Assembly: GCF_004104055.1 (NCBI RefSeq)
Contig: NZ_QOVJ01000001.1
Span: 1 to 64,000 of the forward strand
Direction of reading: 5' to 3'
Origin: Leeuwenhoekiella aestuarii
Lineage (GTDB): Bacteria > Bacteroidota > Bacteroidia > Flavobacteriales > Flavobacteriaceae
Length of the DNA stretch: 64,000 nt
Each line of letters opens with the position of its first letter. Position 1 is the first letter of the stretch. Under the pieces are notes generated by a model, which saw only the letters and a program-made list of their open reading frames with translations, had not been told where the DNA came from and ran no database searches. The position numbers and the translations under genes were made by a program. Positions 54,499 to 64,000 of this stretch are shown piece by piece.

Positions 54499-55713
54499 AT
54501 GAAGCATTTTTTAAGACAACTGGGGCCGGGTTTGCTGTTTGCCGGTGCTGCAATTGGCGTGTCACATTTAGTACAATCTACCCGAGCAGGTGCAGATTAT
54601 GGTTTTGGACTTATCTGGGCATTGGTGCTTATTCATATAATTAAATATCCTTTTTTTCAATTTGGGCCGCGGTATGCAGGAGCAACAGGTAAAAGTTTAC
54701 TTGACGGCTATAAGAAATTAGGCAAAATCGTTTTGGTGATTTATTTCATCATCAACCTGTTGACTATGTTTACCATTCAAACTGCGGTAACTATTGTGAC
54801 TGCAGGTATTGCCACCTATATTTTTGGCATAGATTGGAATATCACAACGTGGAGCTTACTCATTACCGGAGTCTGCACCATCATCCTTCTTTTAGGCAGA
54901 TACAATCTGCTTGACAACCTGATGAAGTTTATCGTCATCACGCTAACCATAAGTACAATTATAGCGGTAAGCATCGCTGGTTTTGAACCTCATCAGGAAG
55001 TTGATTTTTCTCAAATATTACCATCAGATGCGCTGGGCGTTGCTTTTTTAATTGCTTTTATGGGTTGGATGCCAGCACCATTAGATATTTCAATCTGGCA
55101 TTCTTTATGGTCATTAGAAAAAGCCAAGACCGGTAAACTTTCGCGCAAATCAGCAATTTTTGACTTTAATATTGGATATATTGGTACTATATCTGTGGGG
55201 ACCTGTTTTGTTGCTTTGGGAGCTCTTGTGATGCACAATACTGGTCAAACATTTAGCGCTAACGGAGTGACATTTGCAAAGAACCTGATCGATATGTACA
55301 CCATAAATCTTGGTGACTGGGCTTTTTACCTCATTGGTATTGCTGCATTAACAACCATGTTTAGCACAACACTTACAACACTTGATGCTTCACCCAGAGC
55401 GATGTCAAAAACAATCGATTTAATTTTTGAAAAACCTGTAAAAAATGGCTATTCCGTATGGATGGTTATTTTAATACTGGGAACAGGGGGTATCTTACTG
55501 TTTCTTACTAATGAAATGGGAATCTTGGTTCAAGTTGCCACTGTTCTTTCCTTTTTAACAGCACCTTTTTTTGCAATTGCAAATTATTATGCGATTAATT
55601 CAAAAGAAGTCCCTGAAGCCGATAGGCCGGGTAAAGGCTTAAAAATATTCAGTTTACTGAGTATTGTATTGCTCATCGCATTTAGCATTTGGTATTTAAG
55701 TACGCTGTTTTAA
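54499..55713 (+). CDS. Nramp-family-like metal ion transporter with altered motifs
   Basis: This 404-residue protein has about eleven TMs. TM1 reads LRQLGPGLLFAGAAIGVSHLVQSTRAGADYG, so the DPGN metal-binding motif of classical Nramp proteins is absent. TM6 has MPAPLDISIWHS in place of MPHN. The rest (TTMFSTTLTTLDASPRAMS) fits the family. It is therefore probably a divergent branch, perhaps with other ion specificity. ATG 54499 is chosen; upstream codons overlap the sigma factor gene. Confidence 0.82.
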   Translation: MKHFLRQLGPGLLFAGAAIGVSHLVQSTRAGADYGFGLIWALVLIHIIKYPFFQFGPRYAGATGKSLLDGYKKLGKIVLVIYFIINLLTMFTIQTAVTIVTAGIATYIFGIDWNITTWSLLITGVCTIILLLGRYNLLDNLMKFIVITLTISTIIAVSIAGFEPHQEVDFSQILPSDALGVAFLIAFMGWMPAPLDISIWHSLWSLEKAKTGKLSRKSAIFDFNIGYIGTISVGTCFVALGALVMHNTGQTFSANGVTFAKNLIDMYTINLGDWAFYLIGIAALTTMFSTTLTTLDASPRAMSKTIDLIFEKPVKNGYSVWMVILILGTGGILLFLTNEMGILVQVATVLSFLTAPFFAIANYYAINSKEVPEADRPGKGLKIFSLLSIVLLIAFSIWYLSTLF

Positions 55714-55714
55714 T

Positions 55715-56173
55715 TTACTTTTTACGGTCAAAGCTACGGGTTCTTATGGGAGCATTTTCAATTACAGTGGAAAGTACAATATGCGTTTTGGTTTCGCCGT
55801 AAGTAATAAGCTTATCAATAAACTCTTCGAGATGAAACTGATCAAAGAGAACCACTTCCATAAAGATATTTTCATTACCTGTAATGCGGTAGCAATTGAG
55901 CACTTCGCTAAAATCGTGTACTTTTTCTAAAAATGGTTTCAACCTTCCCATAAATGCGCGCAAAGTAATTATAGCTTTAAGTTGATGACCAGATTCAATA
56001 TGAGAGATTTCGGCCTTATAACCTATAAGCACACCGGCGTCTTCCATCTTTCTAATGCGTTCTGCAACTGCCGGTGAAGTTATCCCTACTTCGCGCCCTA
56101 TTGCACTAACACTCATACGGGCATTACGCTGTAATATTTGCAGAATTTTCCAGTTTGTAGAATCTATATGCAT
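55715..56173 (-). CDS. Lrp/AsnC-family transcriptional regulator
   Basis: This 152-residue protein has an N-terminal HTH (NWKILQILQRNARMSVSAIGREVGITSPAVAERIRKMEDAGVL) and a C-terminal RAM domain (AIITLRAFMGRLKPF, YRITGNENIFMEVV). Its 3' end meets the Nramp-like gene (one base between). It probably responds to amino acids. The target is unknown. Confidence 0.92.
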   Translation of the reverse strand: MHIDSTNWKILQILQRNARMSVSAIGREVGITSPAVAERIRKMEDAGVLIGYKAEISHIESGHQLKAIITLRAFMGRLKPFLEKVHDFSEVLNCYRITGNENIFMEVVLFDQFHLEEFIDKLITYGETKTHIVLSTVIENAPIRTRSFDRKK

Positions 56174-56287
56174 ATTTAAATAAAATACCTATTTTTCTTT
56201 AAAATTTAAAGTAAATATATTCTTTTACTTTAAAACCTAAATATATATGTTGGTGATTCCTGCTAATTTTGAGTCACTATAAAAAGC

Positions 56288-56671
56288 ATGAGTTATACAC
56301 CCAGAAATACACGACTTTATAACCAGGCAATTGAGATCCTGAAGCTTTCACGCTCAGTTTCAAACTATTTGGTTTACGATCTTGCCCATTTACAAAATAA
56401 TGGCAATGAGAATCCGTTTGTGTACTTTACCGGTGACATTGTACGCCAATCAGACTCCTTAGCTCCCGAAATTCTAAAAGCAGAAAGTCAGGTTTTTCAA
56501 GACGACCGGTTGAAACATGCAGAATCTTTAGATAGATTAACAACCAGCCTGTACCGCACGTGTGAACGTCTGGAACGCGCAGAGAGCAACGGCAAAGATT
56601 TTGTGCGCATTTTGAGACGCGAAGTGCGCAAATTCAGACGTCTGCAACATAAATGGATGATGACGCTTTAA
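56288..56671 (+). CDS. Helical-bundle protein, first of a paralogous pair
   Basis: This 127-residue all-helical protein has YNQAIEILKLSRSVSNYLVYDLA, IVRQSDSLAPEILKAE and FVRILRREVRKFRRLQHKW. The next gene shares this order (EILKLA, IIPAKI, LRGEIEHFRILFAEW), so the two arose by duplication. The fold resembles four-helix-bundle proteins of the 23S IVP type. Its function is unknown. Confidence 0.78.
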   Translation: MSYTPRNTRLYNQAIEILKLSRSVSNYLVYDLAHLQNNGNENPFVYFTGDIVRQSDSLAPEILKAESQVFQDDRLKHAESLDRLTTSLYRTCERLERAESNGKDFVRILRREVRKFRRLQHKWMMTL

Positions 56672-56760
56672 ATCTGTTATTGTATTTAGAAATATTAGTA
56701 GTATTTTAAATTAATACCTTTCACCCCTATAAAAGGTTAATGATTTAAAGCTTATTCTCC

Positions 56761-57288
56761 ATGACACCTGACGATGATTTAAATGCTAAAAATGACTATC
56801 ACAATAGCGCCCTTTTCAAAAAAGCTTCAGAAATTTTAAAATTAGCAAACCGAATTGCTGAGATTGCTTCTTCTTACGAGATTGAGAGTTCAGAAGAGAA
56901 TGAACAAGAAATTTTAAGAAGTCAGGCTCTTTTTATTAGAGAAGATGCTTCAATTATTCCTGCAAAAATTGCCGGTGCGTGGAACTGCGATCTTTATGAT
57001 ATTAAGATGGAAAAAGCTACCATTATTCGCAAATGTGCTCGTGATCTTGCTACACACATGACAGGCTTAGAAATGTATGGTTTTAAAGAAACGGAATATC
57101 TTGACCTGCTGCGTGGCGAGATTGAACACTTTAGAATCTTATTTGCCGAATGGGTAGCTACCTTTGACCCATGGAATTATATTATAGATCGCTGGGGGTT
57201 ATTCAATCCTCCGGGAATTAACTATGATGATCCAGATTCAGATGATGACCTTCCTTTTGATCCAGATGATCTGGACTTTGAAGACTAA
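56761..57288 (+). CDS. Helical-bundle protein, second of a paralogous pair, acidic tail
   Basis: The helical core of this 175-residue protein aligns with the preceding gene (FKKASEILKLANRIAEIA, IIPAKIAGAWNCDLYDIK, LRGEIEHFRILFAEW). A C-terminal extension of about 35 residues is aromatic, then very acidic (DDPDSDDDLPFDPDDLD). Its function is unknown. Confidence 0.78.
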   Translation: MTPDDDLNAKNDYHNSALFKKASEILKLANRIAEIASSYEIESSEENEQEILRSQALFIREDASIIPAKIAGAWNCDLYDIKMEKATIIRKCARDLATHMTGLEMYGFKETEYLDLLRGEIEHFRILFAEWVATFDPWNYIIDRWGLFNPPGINYDDPDSDDDLPFDPDDLDFED

Positions 57289-57372
57289 GTTTTAAAGAAA
57301 CTATTATTTAGATCATCATCGTGTTATCTTACAGGTCTTGCTATACACTCTCAATTCCCCACACCGTTCTGA

Positions 57373-60300
57373 TTACATATTTCTTCTATACTGACCACCC
57401 ACTTCAAAAAGAGCGTTTGTGATTTGACCCAATGAACATACCTTAGTTGCTTCCATGAGTTTTTCAAACATGTTCTCGTTGCTTATTGCTGCTTCCTGAA
57501 CGGCATTAAGAGCAGCTTCTGCTGTATCTTCATAGGCTTTATGCAGATTTTGAAGGGTTTGAATCTGAGCTTGCTTTTCTTCTTCTGTAGCACGGATTAC
57601 TTCCATGGGTTTTACGGTTGGAGAGCCTTTACTACTTAAAAAGGTATTTACACCAATGATTGGGAAATCACCATTATGTTTTAGTGTCTCGTAATACAAA
57701 CTCTCTTCCTGAATCTTACTGCGCTGATACATGGTTTCCATAGCTCCTAAAACACCACCACGTTCGGTAATGCGATCAAACTCCTGCAAGACGGCTTCTT
57801 CTACCAGATCAGTTAATTCTTCAATAATAAATGCACCTTGAATGGGGTTCTCATTTTTGGTCAACCCTAATTCCTTATTGATTATCAACTGAATCGCCAT
57901 GGCACGCCTAACGCTTTCTTCTGTAGGCGTAGTGATCGCTTCATCATACGCATTGGTATGTAACGAATTACAATTATCATAAATCGCGTACAAGGCTTGA
58001 AGCGTGGTACGTATGTCGTTAAAATCTATTTCTTGGGCGTGTAACGAACGCCCGGATGTCTGTATGTGATACTTCAACATTTGCGCTCGCGGATTCGCTC
58101 CGTATTTATGCTTTAAAGCTTTTGCCCAAATTTTACGGGCCACACGACCAATAACTGCATACTCAGGATCTACTCCATTGCTGAAGAAAAACGAGAGGTT
58201 AGGACCAAACTTATTGATATCCATCCCGCGACTGAGATAGTACTCCACATAGGTAAATCCATTTGCCAGCGTAAAAGCCAATTGTGTGATAGGATTAGCT
58301 CCTGCTTCAGCAATATGATATCCTGAAATAGAAACCGAATAGAAATTTCGGATTTGTTTCTCAATAAAATATTCTTGCACATCGCCCATCAATCTCAAGG
58401 CAAATTCCGTAGAAAATATACATGTGTTTTGTGCCTGATCTTCCTTTAAAATATCAGCTTGTACTGTACCCCTTACCTGCTGTATCGTTTCAGCTTTAAT
58501 TTTTTCGTAAACGTTCTCTGGCAAAACCTGATCTCCGGTAACACCTAACAACATCAAACCAAGACCATTATTTCCTTCAGGTAACTCTCCATGATATACA
58601 GGGCGATCCAGACCGTTTTTCTTATAAATAGCCTGAATGGTTTTTTCAACCTCCTCTTCTAGTTTATGCTCTTGAATATATTTCTCACAAGCCTGATCAA
58701 TCGCTGCGTTCATAAAAAAGCCCAACAGCATAGGTGCAGGCCCATTTATGGTCATACTTACCGAGGTAATTGGGTTCGCAAGATCAAAACCAGAATATAA
58801 TTTTTTCGCATCATCTAAACAACAAATTGAAACTCCCGCATTACCTATTTTACCGTAAATATCAGGGCGGTGATCAGGATCATTCCCGTAAAGAGTTACG
58901 CTATCAAACGCAGTAGAAAGACGTTTTGCAGGTAAGCCCATACTCACATAATGAAAACGTCTGTTAGTTCGTTCTGGCCCACCTTCTCCTGCAAACATGC
59001 GTGTAGGGTCTTCACCAGTACGCTTAAAGGGGTACAATCCCGCAGCATACGGGAATTCTCCCGGAACATTTTCTTGCAAAACCCACTTTAATATGTCACC
59101 CCAGGCTTGATATTTTGGTAAAGCCACTTTCGGTATTTGTGAATGTGAAAGCGATTCTGAATGGGTATCAATCTTAATTTCTTTATCCCGCACCTTAAAG
59201 GTGTAAACTGGCTGCGTATACTTATTGACTTTTTCAGACCAACCTGTAATCACCTCCCAATTATAAGGGTCAAGATCCATTTTAAGTTTATCAAATTCTG
59301 CCAAAAGTAATTTTGCTAAATCTCCATCTTGCAAATCCTGACTGATAACTAATCCCGTTTTACCAAGTTGTGGCATTTCACCGGTTACCGTATCAATAGT
59401 TTTAAAAATGCCGTAAAGCTTTTGTGCTACTTCAGCTTGTTGATAAGATGTCTGATCATAACTTCGATTGGTCTCAGCAATTTCAGAAAGATACCGTGTA
59501 CGCGCCGGTGGAATTACAAATATCTTTTCAGACATTTCATCACTGATCTCGAACGAACTCTTCAAATCGGTTTCTGTTTTTTCAACCAACTCATCCATTA
59601 TCGCTTTATACAGTTGGTTCATCCCGGGATCATTAAACTGCGAAGCAATAGTACCAAAAATAGGCAACGCACCCTGCGGCGTATCCCACAGCTGATGATT
59701 GCGCATATATTGCTTTTTCACATCCCTCAACGCATCCTGAGAGCCACGTTTATCAAACTTATTGATCGAAACCAGATCAGCAAAATCAAGCATATCGATT
59801 TTCTCAAGCTGGGTAGCCGCTCCAAACTCTGGCGTCATTACATAAAGAGAAACATCACTATGATCTAAAATCTCCGTATCGCTTTGACCAATACCGCTCG
59901 TTTCTAAAATAATTAGATCGTATTCCGCGGCTTTAAGCACCTCAACCGCTTCTTGCACATGTTTAGAAAGCGCCAGATTACTCTGTCTCGTTGCCAAAGA
60001 GCGCATATATACACGAGAAGAATTGATGGCATTCATACGGATACGGTCACCTAAAAGTGCACCACCCGTTTTTCTCTTAGAAGGATCTACAGAAACAATA
60101 CCTAAAGTTTTTTCAGGAAAATCATTTAAAAAACGACGCACAAGTTCATCTACCAATGAAGACTTTCCGGCACCTCCGGTACCCGTAATTCCGAGAACAG
60201 GCGTGTGGTTTGATTCATTTTCAGCATTAAAAAGCTTTAAAAAAGTATCGTGATCATTTTCGGCAGCAGAAATCAGACGTGCAATTGTATTTACCTCTTT

Positions 60301-60786
60301 AGCTTTTAACTGCTTGGTAATTTCAGTCTTTAGTTGAGGAGCTGGTGTTTTATAATCAGCTTGCTTTACCAGATCGTTTATCATTCCCTGTAAACCCATT
60401 TCTCGTCCATCATCTGGCGCATAAATTCGGGTAATCCCGTAATTCATCAGTTCTTCGATCTCTTCCGGCAGGATCACTCCACCTCCACCACCAAAAATCT
60501 TAATATGTCCCGCTCCCTTTTCCTGAAGCAAATCATACATATATTTAAAATATTCGGTATGACCACCTTGATACGAAGTCATCGCAATTGCCTGTACATC
60601 CTCTTGAATTGCGGTATTCACAACCTCCTCTACACTACGGTCGTGCCCCAGATGTATAACCTCAACACCTGTAGACTGAATAATACGTCGCATAATATTT
60701 ATAGCTGCATCGTGGCCATCAAAAAGTGAAGCTGCAGTTACAATACGGACTTTGTGATTAGGAATATAGGGTTCAATTTGATTCAT
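57373..60786 (-). CDS. icmF: Fused isobutyryl-CoA mutase (IcmF type)
   Basis: This 1137-residue single chain joins three parts. The N-terminal B12-binding domain has the DGHDAA motif, about residue 24, whose His takes the cobalt. A MeaI-type GTPase chaperone has the P-loop GTGGAGKSS near 210. The C-terminal mutase barrel runs from about 560 to the end. That order defines IcmF, which interconverts isobutyryl- and butyryl-CoA and related substrates, rather than methylmalonyl-CoA mutase. It needs adenosylcobalamin, so with the riboswitch upstream of metE the cell uses B12. Confidence 0.94.
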   Translation of the reverse strand: MNQIEPYIPNHKVRIVTAASLFDGHDAAINIMRRIIQSTGVEVIHLGHDRSVEEVVNTAIQEDVQAIAMTSYQGGHTEYFKYMYDLLQEKGAGHIKIFGGGGGVILPEEIEELMNYGITRIYAPDDGREMGLQGMINDLVKQADYKTPAPQLKTEITKQLKAKEVNTIARLISAAENDHDTFLKLFNAENESNHTPVLGITGTGGAGKSSLVDELVRRFLNDFPEKTLGIVSVDPSKRKTGGALLGDRIRMNAINSSRVYMRSLATRQSNLALSKHVQEAVEVLKAAEYDLIILETSGIGQSDTEILDHSDVSLYVMTPEFGAATQLEKIDMLDFADLVSINKFDKRGSQDALRDVKKQYMRNHQLWDTPQGALPIFGTIASQFNDPGMNQLYKAIMDELVEKTETDLKSSFEISDEMSEKIFVIPPARTRYLSEIAETNRSYDQTSYQQAEVAQKLYGIFKTIDTVTGEMPQLGKTGLVISQDLQDGDLAKLLLAEFDKLKMDLDPYNWEVITGWSEKVNKYTQPVYTFKVRDKEIKIDTHSESLSHSQIPKVALPKYQAWGDILKWVLQENVPGEFPYAAGLYPFKRTGEDPTRMFAGEGGPERTNRRFHYVSMGLPAKRLSTAFDSVTLYGNDPDHRPDIYGKIGNAGVSICCLDDAKKLYSGFDLANPITSVSMTINGPAPMLLGFFMNAAIDQACEKYIQEHKLEEEVEKTIQAIYKKNGLDRPVYHGELPEGNNGLGLMLLGVTGDQVLPENVYEKIKAETIQQVRGTVQADILKEDQAQNTCIFSTEFALRLMGDVQEYFIEKQIRNFYSVSISGYHIAEAGANPITQLAFTLANGFTYVEYYLSRGMDINKFGPNLSFFFSNGVDPEYAVIGRVARKIWAKALKHKYGANPRAQMLKYHIQTSGRSLHAQEIDFNDIRTTLQALYAIYDNCNSLHTNAYDEAITTPTEESVRRAMAIQLIINKELGLTKNENPIQGAFIIEELTDLVEEAVLQEFDRITERGGVLGAMETMYQRSKIQEESLYYETLKHNGDFPIIGVNTFLSSKGSPTVKPMEVIRATEEEKQAQIQTLQNLHKAYEDTAEAALNAVQEAAISNENMFEKLMEATKVCSLGQITNALFEVGGQYRRNM

Positions 60787-60950
60787 TCGTAAATTTTTAC
60801 TTTTTAAAGAGCTCTAAATTAAATAATAATCAACAAACACTTGATTATTTTGTGTTATTAATATTATAATTTGAAACATAATTTTCTAGATTAGCTTCAT
60901 GAAACAGTACTGTTCTTATGTGTACAAATTTCAAATCAGCCTTTTAAATT

Positions 60951-61805
60951 ATGCAGAAAATTACGCTTTTAATTAATTGCCCTGATCGTAAGGGAATCGT
61001 GACCACCATCACACAATTTATATTAGAAAAACAAGGCAATATCGTCTATCTAGATCAGCACGTAGACAGACAAGAAAGTACTTTTTTTATGCGTATTGAG
61101 ACTGAATTTGATCAGCCGGAATTTAGTATTTCAAGTTTTGAAAAAACTTTTGCGGAGCGTTTTGAAACAGATTATCAACTCACCTATCAATTATTTGATG
61201 CGTTACACAAGCCCAGGTTGGCTTTATTCGTTTCCAAATACGACCACTGCTTGTATGATTTATTAGGCCGAAACGCTTCTGGAGAATTACAGGTTGAAAT
61301 CCCATTGATCATCAGCAATCACCCTGACCTAGAAATCGTTGCAAAACGATTTGACATTCCGTTTAAAAACATTCCGGTAACTAAAGGTACGAAGGCTGAA
61401 GCTGAAGCTGAACAGATAAAAACAATCAAAGAACATAACATTGATCTGATCGTTCTAGCTCGCTATATGCAAATCATTTCTGATGATTTTGTATCGAAAT
61501 TCAAGCATCAGATTATAAATATTCACCACTCTTTTCTTCCGGCATTTATTGGAGCAAAACCCTATCACGCAGCTTTTGAACGCGGTGTGAAAATCATAGG
61601 AGCAACCAGCCACTATGTTACGGCAGATCTAGATGAAGGACCTATTATTGAACAAGAAATCGTACGCGTTTCACATGTTCATTCGGTACAAGACTTTATT
61701 TTAAAAGGTCGTGATCTGGAGAAAGTAGTACTTGCCAGAGCTATAAAAGCACACATAGAGCACAAAGTGCTTGTTTTTGGTAATAAAACCGTGATTTTCT
61801 CTTAA
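60951..61805 (+). CDS. purU: Formyltetrahydrofolate deformylase
   Basis: This 284-residue enzyme releases formate from 10-formyl-THF. The N-terminal ACT domain is LLINCPDRKGIVTTITQFILEKQGNIVYLDQHVD. The catalytic domain has NHPDLEIVAKRF, NIHHSFLPAFIGAKPYHAAFERGVK and the catalytic Asp in DLDEGPIIEQE. Divergent from icmF. Confidence 0.95.
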   Translation: MQKITLLINCPDRKGIVTTITQFILEKQGNIVYLDQHVDRQESTFFMRIETEFDQPEFSISSFEKTFAERFETDYQLTYQLFDALHKPRLALFVSKYDHCLYDLLGRNASGELQVEIPLIISNHPDLEIVAKRFDIPFKNIPVTKGTKAEAEAEQIKTIKEHNIDLIVLARYMQIISDDFVSKFKHQIINIHHSFLPAFIGAKPYHAAFERGVKIIGATSHYVTADLDEGPIIEQEIVRVSHVHSVQDFILKGRDLEKVVLARAIKAHIEHKVLVFGNKTVIFS

Positions 61806-61881
61806 GTCTCATTTCTTAAATACTTTAGAATAGCTTAACTTAACTCAGTAATGCCTTAAGGTACACTTACAAATTAAAACC

Positions 61882-62583
61882 ATGAAAAAAGTAATTGCAT
61901 TCCTATCTCTTATAATTTTAACCAGTTGCGCCGAATTACAATCTGTAGTTGACAGTTTACCCAATCAGGTAGGCGTAGACAACACAACCATTGCAAGCGG
62001 TCTGCGACAAGCATTAGATTTTGGTATTGATAAACAAGTAACTAAACTTACTCAGGAAAATGGTTTTTATGGAAACTCTTTAGTAAAAATTGTACTCCCT
62101 GAAGAATTACAGAAAGTTGATCAAACGTTACGCAGCGTTGGTCTAAGCAGTCTGGCTGACGAAGGACTGAAGGTTTTAAATCGCGCTGCTGAAGACGCTG
62201 TAGGCGAAGCTACACCTATATTTGTAGACGCTGTAAAAGGGATAACTTTTACGGATGCCAAAAATATTTTATTAGGAAACGATTCAGCTGCTACTTCTTA
62301 CTTAGAGAATAAAACCAATACCGCTTTATATGCTAAATTTAACCCGGTTATTAAGCAGTCATTCAGTAAGGTAGGAGCAGATAAGATCTGGAGTAATTTG
62401 ATTACAAAATACAATGCGCTGCCTCTTACCAATGATGTAAATCCTGACCTTACTGATTATGTCACCAAAGAGGCTCTGAAAGGTGTTTATACTATGATTG
62501 CCGTAGAAGAAAAAGATATCAGAACAAATATTGCTTCCCGCACAACCACTCTTCTTAAAAAGGTTTTTGCGCTTCAAGATTAA
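61882..62583 (+). CDS. DUF4197 lipoprotein
   Basis: The signal of this 233-residue protein ends IILTSC (Cys at residue 16). The all-helical domain is typical of DUF4197: IASGLRQALDFGIDKQVTKLTQENGFYGN, LPEELQKVDQTLRSVGL and NAALYAKFNPVIKQSFS-like runs. It is an envelope protein of unknown role. The PfkB gene follows after nine bases. Confidence 0.9.
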   Translation: MKKVIAFLSLIILTSCAELQSVVDSLPNQVGVDNTTIASGLRQALDFGIDKQVTKLTQENGFYGNSLVKIVLPEELQKVDQTLRSVGLSSLADEGLKVLNRAAEDAVGEATPIFVDAVKGITFTDAKNILLGNDSAATSYLENKTNTALYAKFNPVIKQSFSKVGADKIWSNLITKYNALPLTNDVNPDLTDYVTKEALKGVYTMIAVEEKDIRTNIASRTTTLLKKVFALQD

Positions 62584-62592
62584 AACTACATT

Positions 62593-63570
62593 ATGTCAAA
62601 AAAGCTTAAAATAGTAGTCGCAGGACCTATTCCCAGAGATACTATCTCCACTTACGAAAACGATATAATTATGCGTTACGGCTGTGTAACGCATCCGGTC
62701 ATTGCATTATCTAAACTTTTGGATACTGAAGGAACTGTAGTACCGGTTACTAATATGCATAAAAAAGATACTGCAGGAATCACCAAAGAATTTGAAGATT
62801 TTAAAAATGTAGACTTAAGCGGTATTAACACCAAAGAAGATAGCGGTACCGTGATTCTTTTGGATTTTAAAGATCAAAACAATCGGGAAGAGAAGCAACT
62901 GGCATGTATGAATCCAATACGTCCCAAACACATTAAAAAACATCTGGACGCAGATGCCTTTGTATTTGTGCCCATAACCGATTTTGAAATCAGTCTGAGC
63001 ACTTTAAAACATATTAAAAAACACAGCAATGGCCTTATCATATTTGATGCGCATGGTGCGACTACAGCTATGGATGTTAAAGGTCACAGACACCGAAAAT
63101 TTTGGATTGATCGTGATGAATGGCTACCCTATATTGATGTCCTTAAAATGAATCTTGAAGAATCGCAGTGCATGGCTTTTGCGAATGAATACGAGCACGA
63201 GATCCCTTCAATTTATGACGAAAATGCTACAGAACATCTTGATGAACTGGCTGCTCACGTTCTCAAAAAAGGTGTGTCTTACTTCTATGTTACAATGGAT
63301 TCCCGTGGATGTGTTTTATATCATGTAGAAAATAACACGATTAAAAAAGACTGGATCAGCTCAGTAAAAGTGGATAAAGTAGTTGATACAACAGGATGTG
63401 GAGACAGTTTTGCCGGTGGTCTCGCTTATGGTTTTGCTAAATACCAAGATCCAATAAAAGCCGGACAATTTGCTAATATTCTAGGAGCAAGACGCACACA
63501 AGGAAAAACCTGGGACGTATTTAAAAATGCTGAAGAAACAGAGGCCATTAGAAAGATGAATTATAATTAA
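62593..63570 (+). CDS. PfkB-family carbohydrate kinase
   Basis: This 325-residue protein has the PfkB signature VVDTTGCGDSFAGGLAYGFA, with Cys in place of the usual Ala in GAGDSF, and the catalytic Asp is present. Preceding segments (GTVILLDFKDQNNREEKQL, VLKMNLEESQCMAFA) match ribokinase-like sugar kinases. The substrate is not determinable. Cotranscribed with the DUF4197 gene. Confidence 0.88.
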   Translation: MSKKLKIVVAGPIPRDTISTYENDIIMRYGCVTHPVIALSKLLDTEGTVVPVTNMHKKDTAGITKEFEDFKNVDLSGINTKEDSGTVILLDFKDQNNREEKQLACMNPIRPKHIKKHLDADAFVFVPITDFEISLSTLKHIKKHSNGLIIFDAHGATTAMDVKGHRHRKFWIDRDEWLPYIDVLKMNLEESQCMAFANEYEHEIPSIYDENATEHLDELAAHVLKKGVSYFYVTMDSRGCVLYHVENNTIKKDWISSVKVDKVVDTTGCGDSFAGGLAYGFAKYQDPIKAGQFANILGARRTQGKTWDVFKNAEETEAIRKMNYN

Positions 63571-64000
63571 TCCATTTCAGCTAACAACTCTTCAAAGTAA
63601 TCAAATGCTTTAAGAAGTCTACTCCCATACCAACTAAAATACTCACCGTCCACGCAAAAGATTTTTGCATCTGTAAACTGCTGAAATTCTGAAATATGTT
63701 TTTCTGTAAACGGAAAAGGTTCTGATGATAATAGTATTAATTCAGCATCTTTTAAATCCATTCTATTGATTTCAGGGTATCTGCTTTTTTTATTCTCAAA
63801 GATATTTTTAAACTGTAATTCCTTTAAAAGCACATTGATAAAATTAGCTCCTCCGGCAACCATTACCGGATTATTCCAAATCAAATAAGCTACCTTTTTT
63901 ACAGGTCTTGTCAAAACTTTTTTCTTAAAAGCACTGCGCTTTTTTGACACTTTCTCAATGAGATTCTGAGTTGATTTTTCAATCTGAAAAACTTCCCCTA
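63567..64000 (-). CDS. Partial BtuF/FepB-like helical-backbone metal receptor, 5' end beyond window
   Basis: The frame is open to the right edge (GEVFQIEKSTQNLIEKVSKKR...), so the true start lies outside. The visible C-terminal lobe (VAYLIWNNPVMVAGGANFINVLLKELQFKNIF, DLKDAELILLSSEPFPF, DGEYFSWYGSRLLKAFDYFEELL) is that of ABC substrate-binding proteins for cobalamin or iron chelates. Absence of a visible signal peptide cannot be judged. It ends four bases into the PfkB gene (convergent). Confidence 0.8.
   Translation of the reverse strand, partial: GEVFQIEKSTQNLIEKVSKKRSAFKKKVLTRPVKKVAYLIWNNPVMVAGGANFINVLLKELQFKNIFENKKSRYPEINRMDLKDAELILLSSEPFPFTEKHISEFQQFTDAKIFCVDGEYFSWYGSRLLKAFDYFEELLAEMD

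Noticed and set aside
59368-59868. 166-codon frame opposite icmF
   Set aside because: Antisense shadow of a clearly coding gene.

Overview
The window looks like chromosomal DNA of a marine-type Flavobacteriaceae (Bacteroidota). It is AT-rich. It carries many lipoproteins with short Cys lipoboxes, TAnnTTTG-type promoters, DUF1573 and DUF4197 proteins, a fused IcmF mutase and an FtsH-LUD-CdsA-Psd cluster. Genus is not decidable from the sequence alone.

Bases 1-8200 are an accessory region best explained as an integron-type gene-cassette array without a visible integrase (CALIN-like). Eight consecutive cassettes lie on the + strand. Most hold one small promoterless gene, usually a lipoprotein or membrane protein, and one holds an overlapping gene pair. 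For seven of the eight cassettes, the first bases (GTT...) are the reverse complement of the bases (...AAC) that open the imperfect palindrome at that same cassette's end, as attC-type recombination requires. The array is interrupted by an IS110-family element with an amber-interrupted transposase and by a 708-bp RT-less group II intron. The 5' end of a second related intron lies at the window edge. Both introns sit at the same phase of different attC-like sites on the bottom strand, as group IIC-attC introns do. The last cassette gene is frameshifted.

Bases 8.2-24 kb hold a GAF sensor kinase, an NYN/LOTUS protein, a TapB-like secreted protein, a pseudouridine synthase, an AAA-type kinase, a truncated hexapeptide transferase, an orphan lipoprotein, a PAS protein with a thioesterase, a class II UvrA, an esterase, a DUF5995 protein, a D-2-hydroxyacid dehydrogenase and RlmF.

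Bases 24-34 kb hold a cobalamin riboswitch upstream of metE, then KatG, DoxX and NTF2-like proteins, and an AraC regulator divergent from an aldehyde dehydrogenase-DUF779 pair with likely operator repeats between them. Bases 33-48 kb are mostly core genes: CsaA-like protein, redoxin, UDG-like protein, M14 peptidase, NUDIX, pyrE, birA, rsfS, ftsH, LUD, cdsA, psd, acyl-CoA-binding protein, valS and DUF1573. Bases 48-64 kb hold a PDZ aspartyl protease, aminotransferase-murB, a fasciclin lipoprotein, a Cys-rich membrane peptide-glycosyltransferase-sigma factor-Nramp-like run, Lrp, a paralogous pair of helical proteins, icmF, purU, DUF4197, a PfkB kinase and a partial metal/cobalamin-receptor-like gene.

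A second notable signal is a pair of homologous 95-nt elements (26757-26851 and 51643-51737). Each lies between convergent genes and directly abuts an intrinsic terminator, which suggests a small structured RNA family. B12 links several parts of the window: the riboswitch over the B12-independent metE, and the B12-dependent IcmF.
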